NCBI RefSeq assembly: GCF_003112435.1
Contig: NZ_BDOQ01000018.1
Coordinates: forward strand, 115,533 to 179,532
Source of the DNA: Novimethylophilus kurashikiensis
GTDB lineage: Bacteria > Pseudomonadota > Gammaproteobacteria > Burkholderiales > Methylophilaceae
DNA length: 64,000 nt
Direction of reading: 5' to 3'
Shown here: positions 25,735 through 33,496 of the stretch, piece after piece
Layout: each line of letters opens with the position of its first letter
Position numbering within the stretch: position 1 is the first letter of the stretch
Notes under the pieces: model-generated
What the model was told of the DNA's origin: nothing
What the model saw: the letters and a program-made list of their open reading frames with translations, nothing else
Databases searched by the model: none
Translations under genes and position numbers: made by a program

Positions 25735-26196
25735 ATGAGAGTCGATTCCATATCAGGCGCAGTGCCAGCCCAACTACCGTCCCCAAACAATGCCGGTAAA
25801 ACAGACGGATTTCAGAGCGTACTGGAAAGCGCAAAACAAAATCTGGCCCAAGGTCAGCCAAGCAATGACGAAAGTCCTAAAGCCACTGCGCCAACGGCAA
25901 CCAAGACCGCAGCACAAGAACTGGAAGAATTCCTACGAAAAACGCCTATCCAACTCATGCGAGACGCCATCCTCAAGGAAATGGGCCTAACCGAAGAGGA
26001 TTTGAAACACATGCCGCCGGATAAACGTGCGGCGATTGAAGAGGCGATTGCAGACCGGGTCAAAAAGAAAATGCTGGGGGAGAACAAGGTGAATGTGTTC
26101 AGCTCTGGAGTGCCAGGCGATCTTCGTGGCGTAAGCGTCGCAAGAGGCACGGACGGGGGCAGCGTGGCCTTATTGAATTCAAGTGGAGTTAAGTAG
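25735..26196 (+). CDS. Sigma-54-controlled protein of unknown function (153 aa)
   Basis: This is a soluble protein with a Ser/Pro/Gln-rich, probably disordered N-terminal 60 residues, a helical core (ELEEFLRKTPIQLMRDAILKEMG, then LTEEDLKHMPPDKRAAIEEAIADRVKKK) and a glycine-rich tail. It has no signal peptide or membrane segment. I do not recognise a named family. Its dedicated sigma-54 promoter suggests control by nitrogen, pilus/flagellar or biofilm signals. The disordered head and helical core would suit a flagellar/type III accessory or hook-length-type protein, but that is speculation. Confidence 0.75.
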   Translation: MRVDSISGAVPAQLPSPNNAGKTDGFQSVLESAKQNLAQGQPSNDESPKATAPTATKTAAQELEEFLRKTPIQLMRDAILKEMGLTEEDLKHMPPDKRAAIEEAIADRVKKKMLGENKVNVFSSGVPGDLRGVSVARGTDGGSVALLNSSGVK

Positions 26197-26244
26197 GACC
26201 TAACTAACGGGGTTGAGACGCCTAGCTTATGCGATGGGTGGTGT

Positions 26245-26829
26245 TCACATGAAGTGCTTGAAAAGTACGACGCTCATGGCCGCTACTTCACGCAGGACTG
26301 CATAGAGGTCGCGAAGCTCGTAATACCTGGCATGCGCATGACCTACCACATTGAGCCCCTGCGCTTTGAGCAGCCATTGCAGTCTCGGAATATGGAAAAA
26401 CTGGGAAACAGCAAGCACCCGAGTGTAGCCGCGGTCATGCAACGCAATGGCGGCATTTGCAGCTGTGTCGACCGTATTGAAGCCTCGGCTGTCCTGGATA
26501 ATCGCGATTGCGGGTACGCCACGATCGATTAGATAGCCTCGCATGGCTTGCGCCTCATCGACGCCTTCTGCACCTACTGCGCCGCTGACGAATATCAACT
26601 TGCATCTGCCTGCTTGAAAAACCTCCAATGCTGCATCGAGCCGTCCTTTTAGACGATCTGAAAGCGTACCGTCCTGATTGACCGTGTTGCCTGGCACGAT
26701 GATGGCATCGGCAGGTTCGATATGATCAGTAAAGCCGATGACCGTTAACGTAAGTGCGGCAAGCGTTATCGATAGTGCAGTTAGCCCGAGGATAATTTTG
26801 ATTAGTCTGAGCGCAGGTGGGAGTTTCAT
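26245..26829 (-). CDS. YdcF/SanA-like DUF218 protein
   Basis: This 194-aa protein has one N-terminal membrane helix (about residues 10-32) and a DUF218 domain: ADAIIVPGNTV at the start, SGAVGAEGVDEAQAM, DSRGFNTVDTA and FHIPRLQWLL. Family members such as SanA/ElyC affect envelope integrity; the enzymatic role is unsettled. It starts 16 bases after regA on the same strand and may be its operon tail. Confidence 0.88.
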   Translation of the reverse strand: MKLPPALRLIKIILGLTALSITLAALTLTVIGFTDHIEPADAIIVPGNTVNQDGTLSDRLKGRLDAALEVFQAGRCKLIFVSGAVGAEGVDEAQAMRGYLIDRGVPAIAIIQDSRGFNTVDTAANAAIALHDRGYTRVLAVSQFFHIPRLQWLLKAQGLNVVGHAHARYYELRDLYAVLREVAAMSVVLFKHFM

Positions 26830-26845
26830 TGGGTATGTGTTCTTT

Positions 26846-27391
26846 TTACTTCCTGCTCGGATACTTCCCCAACTTCCGCTGCAACGTCCTGCGATGCATA
26901 TTCAAGGCACGAGCAGTCGCCGAGATATTCCCTTCGTGTTCCGCCAGCACGCGCTGGATGTGTTCCCATTCCATGCGATCCACCGATAGCGGGGAGGGGG
27001 AGACGGGGGCGGTTTCGTCGCCTTCGGCTTTGGCAAAGGCTGTCACGATCTGGTCGGCATCTGCGGGTTTAGCGAGATAGTGCGTGGCGCCTAGTTTGAC
27101 GGCCTCGACGGCGGTGGCGATGCTGGCGTAGCCGGTGAGAACGACGATGCGGGTGGCGGGGTCGAGTTCGTTGAGGCGTTTGACCAGGACTAAGCCGGAA
27201 GGCCCGGGCATCTTGAGGTCGACCACGGCGTATTCGGGCGGGTTGGCTTCGGCGAGGGCCAGGGCTTCGGACACATTTTCGGCGGTCGTGACGTCGAAGC
27301 CGCGCTTTTGCAGGGCGCGCGACAGTACATTGCGGAACAGTTCGTCGTCGTCGACGAGGAGCAGGGATGGGGCGTCTGAAGGTTCGCTCAT
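26846..27391 (-). CDS. regA: RegA/PrrA-type redox response regulator
   Basis: This 181-aa protein has a receiver domain with the acidic pocket LVDDDE, the phosphoacceptor Asp in VVDLKMPG (near residue 58) and the conserved Lys in YLAKPAD, then a short linker and a Fis-type helix-turn-helix (GNISATARALNMHRRTLQRKL). This small two-domain layout without an AAA+ module is characteristic of RegA/PrrA/ActR/RoxR, global regulators of carbon fixation, respiration and nitrogen metabolism. It lies 9 bases downstream of regB. The cbb operon in this window is a likely target, by analogy only. Confidence 0.93.
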   Translation of the reverse strand: MSEPSDAPSLLLVDDDELFRNVLSRALQKRGFDVTTAENVSEALALAEANPPEYAVVDLKMPGPSGLVLVKRLNELDPATRIVVLTGYASIATAVEAVKLGATHYLAKPADADQIVTAFAKAEGDETAPVSPSPLSVDRMEWEHIQRVLAEHEGNISATARALNMHRRTLQRKLGKYPSRK

Positions 27392-27400
27392 GATCGGAGT

Positions 27401-28723
27401 CTAGACCCGCAAGGCAGCAAGCGGCAGGCGGATGCGCGTCACCGCGCCGCCTTGCGGGTGGTTGGAAAGTTGTACGGTGCCGCCGAAGCGTTCGAGGATG
27501 ATGCGAGCGAGATAGAGCCCCAGCCCCATGCCGCTGTCTTCCTTGGTGGTGAAGAAGGGCGTGCCGATGCGGCTTTCCGCTTCCGGGCTCAAGCCAGGAC
27601 CGTGGTCGCGCAGGGTGAGGTTGAGGTCGGTGGGCGTCCATTCGCCATCGAGTTCGATTTGTTCGGGCGATGCGTCGGCGGCGTTGTCGAGCAGGTTGAC
27701 CAGTGCTTGGCCCAGCGTGCGATCCACGGCGATGACGGGCGCGGGGAGCGGGCCGTGCAGCCTGCATTCGAAACGGGTGGCAGGGCGCGTATCTTGCCAG
27801 CCGGAGACGATCCCCGAGAGAAAATCATCCAGCGCCTGGCGTCGGCCGCCTTCCGCCCGTTGCTGGCCTGCAGAGGCTGTGATGGAGGTGAGTATTGTCT
27901 TGCAACGGTCGATCTGGGAACGCAGCAGCGCCACGGATTGGGCCAACTGGGGTTGTTCGGCGCAATCGTCCGCCATTTCTCCTGCGACGACCGCCATGGT
28001 TGAAAGCGGTGTGCCGAGTTCATGCGCAGCCGCTGTGGCCAACGTTGCCAATGCTAGCATGCGCTCGCTTTCAAGTGCCTTTTCGCGAGTTTGTGCGATG
28101 AGTTGGTCGTATTCGCGTAACGAACGGCCCATGCGCTCGACGAAGAAGGCGATGACGCCGGCACTCACCACGAAGCCCGCCCACATGCCGAGCAGATGCA
28201 GGCTGAAGCCGCTTTCGTGATGGCCGTGCATCATCTGCATGTGTTGCTCGGCGGTCATGTTGGCCATGTCCATGCCGCTCATGTCCATCTGCATGATGGG
28301 CAGCGGCTCGTACCAGAACATCAGGGTGCTGTAACAGGCGATGGAGAGCGCTGCGACGAGCCAGGTCTGGCGCCAGGACAGCGAGACGGCGGCCACGGCT
28401 AGCGGCAACAGATACATCCAGACGAAGGGGTTGGTGTAACCGCCGGTCTCAAAGAACAGCCCGGTGAGGATCGCCATGTCAAGCAACAGCTGGGTGAGCA
28501 TTTCGAGGTGGCCGACCGGCAGCGGACGGCGCAAACGCCACCAGGTAAAGGTGTTGAGCGCTGACATCAGGACCAGCGCGCCGATGATGACGCCGGGCTT
28601 GAGCGTGACTTCGAACATAGTCATGGCGGCCCAAGCTGCGATGCCGATGACGCCGGCCATCAGCGTGCGCAGCCAGAACAGGCGGCGCAGGTTGGTGAGC
28701 GGGGCATTGGCGAGCGGGTTCAT
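27401..28723 (-). CDS. regB: RegB/PrrB-type redox sensor histidine kinase
   Basis: This 440-aa inner-membrane kinase has six N-terminal helices, the quinone-site motif GGYTNPF near 94-100, the H-box AAAHELGTPL (His234), and the redox cysteine in RCKTIL, equivalent to RegB Cys265. The C-terminal ATPase has DNAADA, GPGLS and GMGLGLYLA. The unusual part is the loop before the last helix (about 143-170), which holds nine Met and four His (HMQMMHGHH). Such loops can bind Cu(I). No ancestral RegB function requires it, so a metal input is a hypothesis. Confidence 0.93.
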   Translation of the reverse strand: MNPLANAPLTNLRRLFWLRTLMAGVIGIAAWAAMTMFEVTLKPGVIIGALVLMSALNTFTWWRLRRPLPVGHLEMLTQLLLDMAILTGLFFETGGYTNPFVWMYLLPLAVAAVSLSWRQTWLVAALSIACYSTLMFWYEPLPIMQMDMSGMDMANMTAEQHMQMMHGHHESGFSLHLLGMWAGFVVSAGVIAFFVERMGRSLREYDQLIAQTREKALESERMLALATLATAAAHELGTPLSTMAVVAGEMADDCAEQPQLAQSVALLRSQIDRCKTILTSITASAGQQRAEGGRRQALDDFLSGIVSGWQDTRPATRFECRLHGPLPAPVIAVDRTLGQALVNLLDNAADASPEQIELDGEWTPTDLNLTLRDHGPGLSPEAESRIGTPFFTTKEDSGMGLGLYLARIILERFGGTVQLSNHPQGGAVTRIRLPLAALRV

Positions 28724-28831
28724 GCGACGATTTTAACTCAGCTGCTGTACCGTCAGACGCGACGTTTTGCCGCAGGTGCGGCAATTTTCCCTGCGACAAT
28801 ATGTCTAATTCCACCAATCGCTTACAACCTC

Positions 28832-28932
28832 TAGAATGGCCTCGCTGTCTTCCCCAAGGACAGCACTGCAGACTTCCGGATTGCACCCGGACCGCGAGCC
28901 CCCGGTCTAACCCCGCCGGGGGCTTTCTTTTT
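28832..28932 (+). ncRNA. Candidate small RNA or terminated leader
   Basis: A TAGAAT box at 28832-28837 is followed by three successive hairpins: GCTGTC / GACAGC (28844-28864), TCCGG / CCGGA (28875-28891) and a strong terminator AGCCCCCGG / CCGGGGGCT (28897-28924) ending in TTCTTTTT. The expected product is about 90 nt. Four GGA triplets lie in or next to loops, which would suit a CsrA/RsmA-binding RNA. Alternatively it is an attenuator for the outer-membrane gene that begins 125 bases later. It matches no Rfam family I can recall. Confidence 0.45.
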
Positions 28933-29056
28933 GCGACCTAATGAACAAGTCGCTGAGAGGTGAGGTGCTACGTTGCTTGCCTGGTGCGACATTATGCCGC
29001 ACGGACCGCCCGTACTTTTTGCCTAGAATCATAACTTTCATTCTTGGCGCATCTTT

Positions 29057-29989
29057 ATGAAGTCGCGTTTGCTCCCTGCGGCGGTCATGCTGGCAGTTTC
29101 CACTCCCGTATTCGCCCATTGCGGTGGTGCGTTTTGCACGCTCAACACCAACTGGGATACCCAAGGCGTATGGGACAAGCCGGGAGTACGAATCGATTTG
29201 CGTGCTGAGTACATTGATCTCGACCAACTGCGTGAAGGGACGCATAAAACCGGCCCTGCGGGCGTGGTCGATACTCACGACGAGGTGCGCACGCTTAACC
29301 GCAATTTCATCGGCACGCTGGATTACAGCTTTTCTCCCGAGTGGGGCGTGAGCTTGCGCGTGCCGCTGATGAACCGCTACCACAATCATATTTTTAACAA
29401 CGCTGCCGGACCGGAATCCGAAACCTGGCGGTTCACGGAAATCGGTGATATCCAGGCCGTCGCAAGATACGCGTTCTATCAAGGCATGAACGACACGGCT
29501 GGCGTGCGCTTCGGCCTCAAGCTACCTACAGGCAGCATCAGCCAAAGCAACGGTTCGGAAAAGGCCGAGCGCAGTCTGCAACCCGGCACCGGCAGTACGG
29601 ATGGCGTGCTGGGCTTGTACTACAACCGGCGTGAAGGGGCCGCCAACTGGTTCGTGCAAGGCACCTGGCAACAGGTGATCCATGAGCGCGACGATTTTCG
29701 TCCCGGTCGTCAGCTTGCGCTTGATGCCGGTGTGAGCTATGCCGCGACGCCGGATTGGAGCCTGATGTTGCAGGTCAATGCCCAGCATAAATCCAGGGAT
29801 AGCGGTGCCAATGCGGAAGCCGAGGACTCCGGTGGGCGCTACGTGTTCCTGACCCCCGGCGTGAGCTACAAGGCGAGCAAGGATATCCAGGTCTACGGGT
29901 TCATCCAGAAGCCGATCTATCAAGACGTGAACGGCGTACAGCTGACCGCCGATTGGTCGGCTGCCATGGGCGTCAGCATGCAGTTTTAA
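29057..29989 (+). CDS. Outer-membrane beta-barrel protein
   Basis: This 310-aa protein has a Sec signal peptide (cut after VFA), then HCGGAFC, then alternating hydrophobic strands typical of a transmembrane barrel (SLRVPLMNRYHNHIF, VRFGLKLPTGSIS, GVSYKASKDIQVYGFIQKPIY), and ends in phenylalanine (MQF), the outer-membrane C-terminal signature. The CGGAFC cysteine pair at the mature N-terminus could bind a metal. It converges with an OprC-like copper receptor across a shared terminator. The substrate is unknown. Confidence 0.82.
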   Translation: MKSRLLPAAVMLAVSTPVFAHCGGAFCTLNTNWDTQGVWDKPGVRIDLRAEYIDLDQLREGTHKTGPAGVVDTHDEVRTLNRNFIGTLDYSFSPEWGVSLRVPLMNRYHNHIFNNAAGPESETWRFTEIGDIQAVARYAFYQGMNDTAGVRFGLKLPTGSISQSNGSEKAERSLQPGTGSTDGVLGLYYNRREGAANWFVQGTWQQVIHERDDFRPGRQLALDAGVSYAATPDWSLMLQVNAQHKSRDSGANAEAEDSGGRYVFLTPGVSYKASKDIQVYGFIQKPIYQDVNGVQLTADWSAAMGVSMQF

Positions 29990-30010
29990 GCGTTAGCGCT
30001 TTTCAAAAAC

Positions 30011-30045
30011 AAACGGGCGGGTGCCGTGAGGTGTCTGCCCGTTTT
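30011..30045. terminator. Bidirectional terminator between the barrel and the copper receptor
   Basis: AAACGGGC (30011-30018) pairs with GCCCGTTT (30037-30044), with further imperfect pairing inside. A-rich and T-rich edges allow use on both strands. Confidence 0.8.
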
Positions 30046-30076
30046 GCTATCGGCTTCCGAAGATTTACGCGAGGAT

Positions 30077-32107
30077 TTAGAAGTCCAACGTACCCTTTAC
30101 CCAGACCATGCGTCCCGGTTCGTTGATGCGGGTGGTTTGGGTAAAACCAGCCAGCATCGAACCGGCACGGCTGATGTGTTCGGCGTAGTTTTTGTCGAAC
30201 AGGTTATCCACGCCTGCGGCGATCAGCAGGCCCTGTTTCGGCCGCCAGCCGCCATTGACCGAGAACACCGCGAAGCCGCCGGTCTTGCCGATGTCTTGCC
30301 CCACGATGTTGCCCTGGTCGACTGCCACGCGATCCTGCTTGGCAACCAGGCGCAGCAGGGAACCGAACGACCAGGTCTTGTCGTCGTAGTTCACGCCCAA
30401 CCGGCCTTCCAGCGGCGTCATTTGGGCGAGCGGGCGGTCGTCGGTGTCGTTTTCGCCGCGCACGTAGGCCAGGCTGCCGTCAAGTTTCCAGGTGTCGGTC
30501 AGCTTGTAGCTCGCGCCCAGTTCGCCGCCCCAGGTGGTGGCATCGACGTTGCGGACGATGGTCGTGGTGCGCGTGCCCATCATTCCCATGGGTTTGACGT
30601 AGTTGGACTGGATCAGGATGTAGTCGTCGATATTGCTGTAGAAGCCAGAGAGCGATACCGACAGGCGGCCGAGGGTGAAGAGGGTGCCGATATCGAGCTG
30701 CGTAGTTTTTTCCGGTTTGGTATCGAAGGCGCTGAACGAGGTCGCGCTTTCCTTGCTGATCAGTTCCCAATAGTCGGGGAAGCGTTCCGTATGGCCCAGT
30801 CCGGCATAAACGGTGGCAGGCGTGCCTTCCAGGTCGTGCTCGAAGCGCCCGAAACCGCTGGTGAGTGTGCGACTCCTTTCTTTGCCGGCAGTAGGGTTGG
30901 CGACTGTGCTCATCATGTTGATCGAAATGTCGGCACGCTGGTCGTTCGCTTGCCAGCGATCCAGGCGCAAGCCGCCGATTACACGGTCGTGCTGCGTCAG
31001 GTCGTGCGCCAGCTCGCCGAAAATCCCGTAGTTGCGGGACTTGGCATCGTCCACACGCGGCATGTCTTCATACGGCATCATGGTCTCGTTCATGGTCATG
31101 CGGCCGGTATGCTGGTTGGTTTGGTAGTCCGCGCCCAGGGTGGCATGGGTTTGCGGGGCGAGTGCCAGCTTGACGGCTACGCGGCCGCCCTTGGTTTCGC
31201 GGTCCGGATTCATCGCGGTTTTCATGCCGGTGGCGGGTCGCAGCGTGTAGTTGTCCATCACGTGGTCGATATAGTTGTAATAGCCTTGCGCCTCCACGCT
31301 CTCGACCACGTCTGAGAGGTTCTGCTTGCGGAATTTGATGTCGTAGTTCTCGCGCTCGAACTTGGAGCCGTCCACGCTGCGATCGGCATACGCCGCCTGG
31401 CCGTTGCTGCGGTTCGCGGCCACAGTCAGCTGGGTGTTGTCGTCCGGTGTCAGGCCGAAGCGAATGCCTTCGCTCCAGCGCGTATAGCGGGAATGTACTT
31501 CCCTGCCGTTGCCATCCTCGTAGTTGCCGGAATGCGAGCGCGAACCGGTGCCTTCCACGAAGAAGTTTTCGGTGCCGCCGCGGACCTGCGCCAATTCGTC
31601 GTTGCGCCCGAAGCTGCCCAAGGTGAGCGCGCCGTGACCGTGCCATCCGGCTTCGCGCTTGATGTTGCGTTCGAACAGCACAGTGGCGGCCGAACTGCCG
31701 GGAGCGTACAGCACGGTTTGCGGGCCTTTCAACACGGTGATGCGGTCGTAGGTCTCGGGGAAGATGTAAGCCGTGGGCGGGTCCATGCGCCCGCCGCAGC
31801 CGCCCAGGATTTGTTCACCATCCAACAGAATGCCGAGGCGCGAGCCTGCCATGCCGCGGAAGACCGGATCGCCGTCGCTGCCACCCTTGCGGATGACGTC
31901 GAAGCCGGGAATGGTCTTGAGGTAATCGGCGCCGTCGTGAGCAGGCACCGGCTGGCGTGGTGCCTTGGCGTCGGTTTCGATTTTCAAGGGTTGTTCGGTG
32001 TGCGCAGCAGTCACCACGACATCGTCGGTGGTCAGCGTTTCGGCATGAGCGTAGGCGGGAAGGGCGAACAAGACGGCAAGCGTCAACGGGCGGAAGGTGA
32101 ACTTCAT
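30077..32107 (-). CDS. oprC: TonB-dependent copper receptor (OprC/NosA-like)
   Basis: This 676-aa outer-membrane receptor has a signal peptide (ending AYAHAE), a plug domain with GSDGDPVFRGMAGSRL and the copper-site segment GGCGGRMDPPTAYIFPE, and a 22-strand-type barrel ending in LDF. The CxxxM pair (CGGRM) is the copper-ligand motif of OprC. A Met/His segment in an extracellular loop (HTGRM, then MNETMMPYEDM) may supply further ligands. NosA/OprC proteins supply copper for cuproenzymes such as nitrous-oxide reductase or terminal oxidases. It sits near the Met/His-loop RegB kinase. Confidence 0.94.
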   Translation of the reverse strand: MKFTFRPLTLAVLFALPAYAHAETLTTDDVVVTAAHTEQPLKIETDAKAPRQPVPAHDGADYLKTIPGFDVIRKGGSDGDPVFRGMAGSRLGILLDGEQILGGCGGRMDPPTAYIFPETYDRITVLKGPQTVLYAPGSSAATVLFERNIKREAGWHGHGALTLGSFGRNDELAQVRGGTENFFVEGTGSRSHSGNYEDGNGREVHSRYTRWSEGIRFGLTPDDNTQLTVAANRSNGQAAYADRSVDGSKFERENYDIKFRKQNLSDVVESVEAQGYYNYIDHVMDNYTLRPATGMKTAMNPDRETKGGRVAVKLALAPQTHATLGADYQTNQHTGRMTMNETMMPYEDMPRVDDAKSRNYGIFGELAHDLTQHDRVIGGLRLDRWQANDQRADISINMMSTVANPTAGKERSRTLTSGFGRFEHDLEGTPATVYAGLGHTERFPDYWELISKESATSFSAFDTKPEKTTQLDIGTLFTLGRLSVSLSGFYSNIDDYILIQSNYVKPMGMMGTRTTTIVRNVDATTWGGELGASYKLTDTWKLDGSLAYVRGENDTDDRPLAQMTPLEGRLGVNYDDKTWSFGSLLRLVAKQDRVAVDQGNIVGQDIGKTGGFAVFSVNGGWRPKQGLLIAAGVDNLFDKNYAEHISRAGSMLAGFTQTTRINEPGRMVWVKGTLDF

Positions 32108-32215
32108 ATTGTTATCGGCTCCAGTAACGGGATAAAAACATCCCGAATACTATCGAAGCCGGACTGCGGGCGGAATGTGACTAATTGCCGCAGGAAAGGG
32201 CTACAAGGCTGGGGA

Positions 32216-33493
32216 TCAGGACTCGCCGGCGCTGTCGCGGTTCATGAAGTAGCTGATGCGCTTGCGCGGACTCAAGTAATCGTAGACGTCCTTGGGCAGC
32301 TGGTTCACACGCAGGCACTTGGTGATGTTCATGTTGGGCAGCTCGCTCAAGTCGAGGATCATCGGCGTCTCGCGCGGCACCTCGGGCATGTGCAGCATGA
32401 CGAATGGTCGGAGCGGCTTGCTGGGGTTGACCGACAGCACGATGCCGTACTCCCCGGAGGAGAGGTAGACGATGCTGCCCGGCGGGTAGACGCCCAGACA
32501 CTTGATCAGCAGCTTGAGCATGGCCGAATCGAACTTGTTGCGCTGGGTGGCAAACATGTGCGAGAGCGCTTCGTAGGGCGTCATGCTTTGCGCCGCGTTA
32601 AGCGGATTGCACAGGTTGTCGTAGGTGTTGACGATGGCGACCAGTCGCGCCAGCGGATCGATGGCGTCGAGCTTAAGACCGAGCGGATAGCCTGAGCCGT
32701 CGGCGCACTCGTGGTGCTGCATGATGACCTTGACGATGCGTGCGTTCATCTCGACTTCGCGCGCGAGGCGAGCACCGATCTCGGTGTGTTGTTCGACCAA
32801 CGATTGCTCGGCCTTGGTGAGCGGATCGGTCTTCAACAATACGCGATCGGGAATCTCGCTCTTGCCCATGTCGTGGAAAATCGCGGCCATGCCGAGGTGG
32901 CGCGCATCTTCCACCGTCATGTCGAGCGATTTCGCCAGCATCAAGGCCAGCACGCTGACGTTGAGGGCATGCACGTAGGATTCGTCGCCCATCGTGTGGC
33001 CGTTCATGGCGTGCAGGATGACGTCGCTCTCGGTCATGACCGAGTCCACCATGTCGGAGATAAGGCTCTCTACGTCCTTGATGACTTGTCGCGGCTGAGT
33101 CTTGATATTGCGGGTAGCCTGGCGCACGGTGGTCGAAGCCGCCATGAACTTGCGTTCGCACTCGTGGATAGCGTCCTGCAATTGCTCCAACCGCTTGGTA
33201 TGGAACTCATCCATGACGCCCGGCTGATCTTCCGGCACCTCGACAGGTGTAGGAGCAGCCACGGGGGGAGGTACGGCGGCGGGCGGCGCCTTGGGCAGCG
33301 GTTCGCAATCGCTGCGCAAAGGGTCGTAGCGGAAGCGTTTGAGGCCGAGTTGCTTGACTTGGTCCAGCTGTTTTTCGTTCTTGATCTTGAAATTATTGAA
33401 GGTAAACGGGTGGTCCATCCAGCCCAAGTCGAGGTGGACGTAGATGCCCACACGCAGTTGCTCGGGGTCCAGGAAATATTGTCGTGATTCCAT
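32216..33493 (-). CDS. HD-GYP cyclic-di-GMP phosphodiesterase
   Basis: This 425-aa cytosolic protein has an N-terminal DUF3391-type domain (DPEQLRVGIYVHLDLGWMDHPF), a Pro/Ala linker near residues 72-92, and a C-terminal HD-GYP domain with FHDMGK, the HH pair in QHHECADGSGYP and all expected metal ligands. It should hydrolyse cyclic di-GMP to GMP. It lies 3 bases downstream of the GGDEF-EAL gene, so the two form an operon that both makes and degrades the messenger. Confidence 0.94.
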   Translation of the reverse strand: MESRQYFLDPEQLRVGIYVHLDLGWMDHPFTFNNFKIKNEKQLDQVKQLGLKRFRYDPLRSDCEPLPKAPPAAVPPPVAAPTPVEVPEDQPGVMDEFHTKRLEQLQDAIHECERKFMAASTTVRQATRNIKTQPRQVIKDVESLISDMVDSVMTESDVILHAMNGHTMGDESYVHALNVSVLALMLAKSLDMTVEDARHLGMAAIFHDMGKSEIPDRVLLKTDPLTKAEQSLVEQHTEIGARLAREVEMNARIVKVIMQHHECADGSGYPLGLKLDAIDPLARLVAIVNTYDNLCNPLNAAQSMTPYEALSHMFATQRNKFDSAMLKLLIKCLGVYPPGSIVYLSSGEYGIVLSVNPSKPLRPFVMLHMPEVPRETPMILDLSELPNMNITKCLRVNQLPKDVYDYLSPRKRISYFMNRDSAGES

Positions 33494-33496
33494 AAC

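Noticed and set aside
30026..31315. A 429-codon plus-strand frame inside the copper receptor gene
   Set aside because: It is the complement of a clear TonB-dependent receptor and shows no domain of its own.
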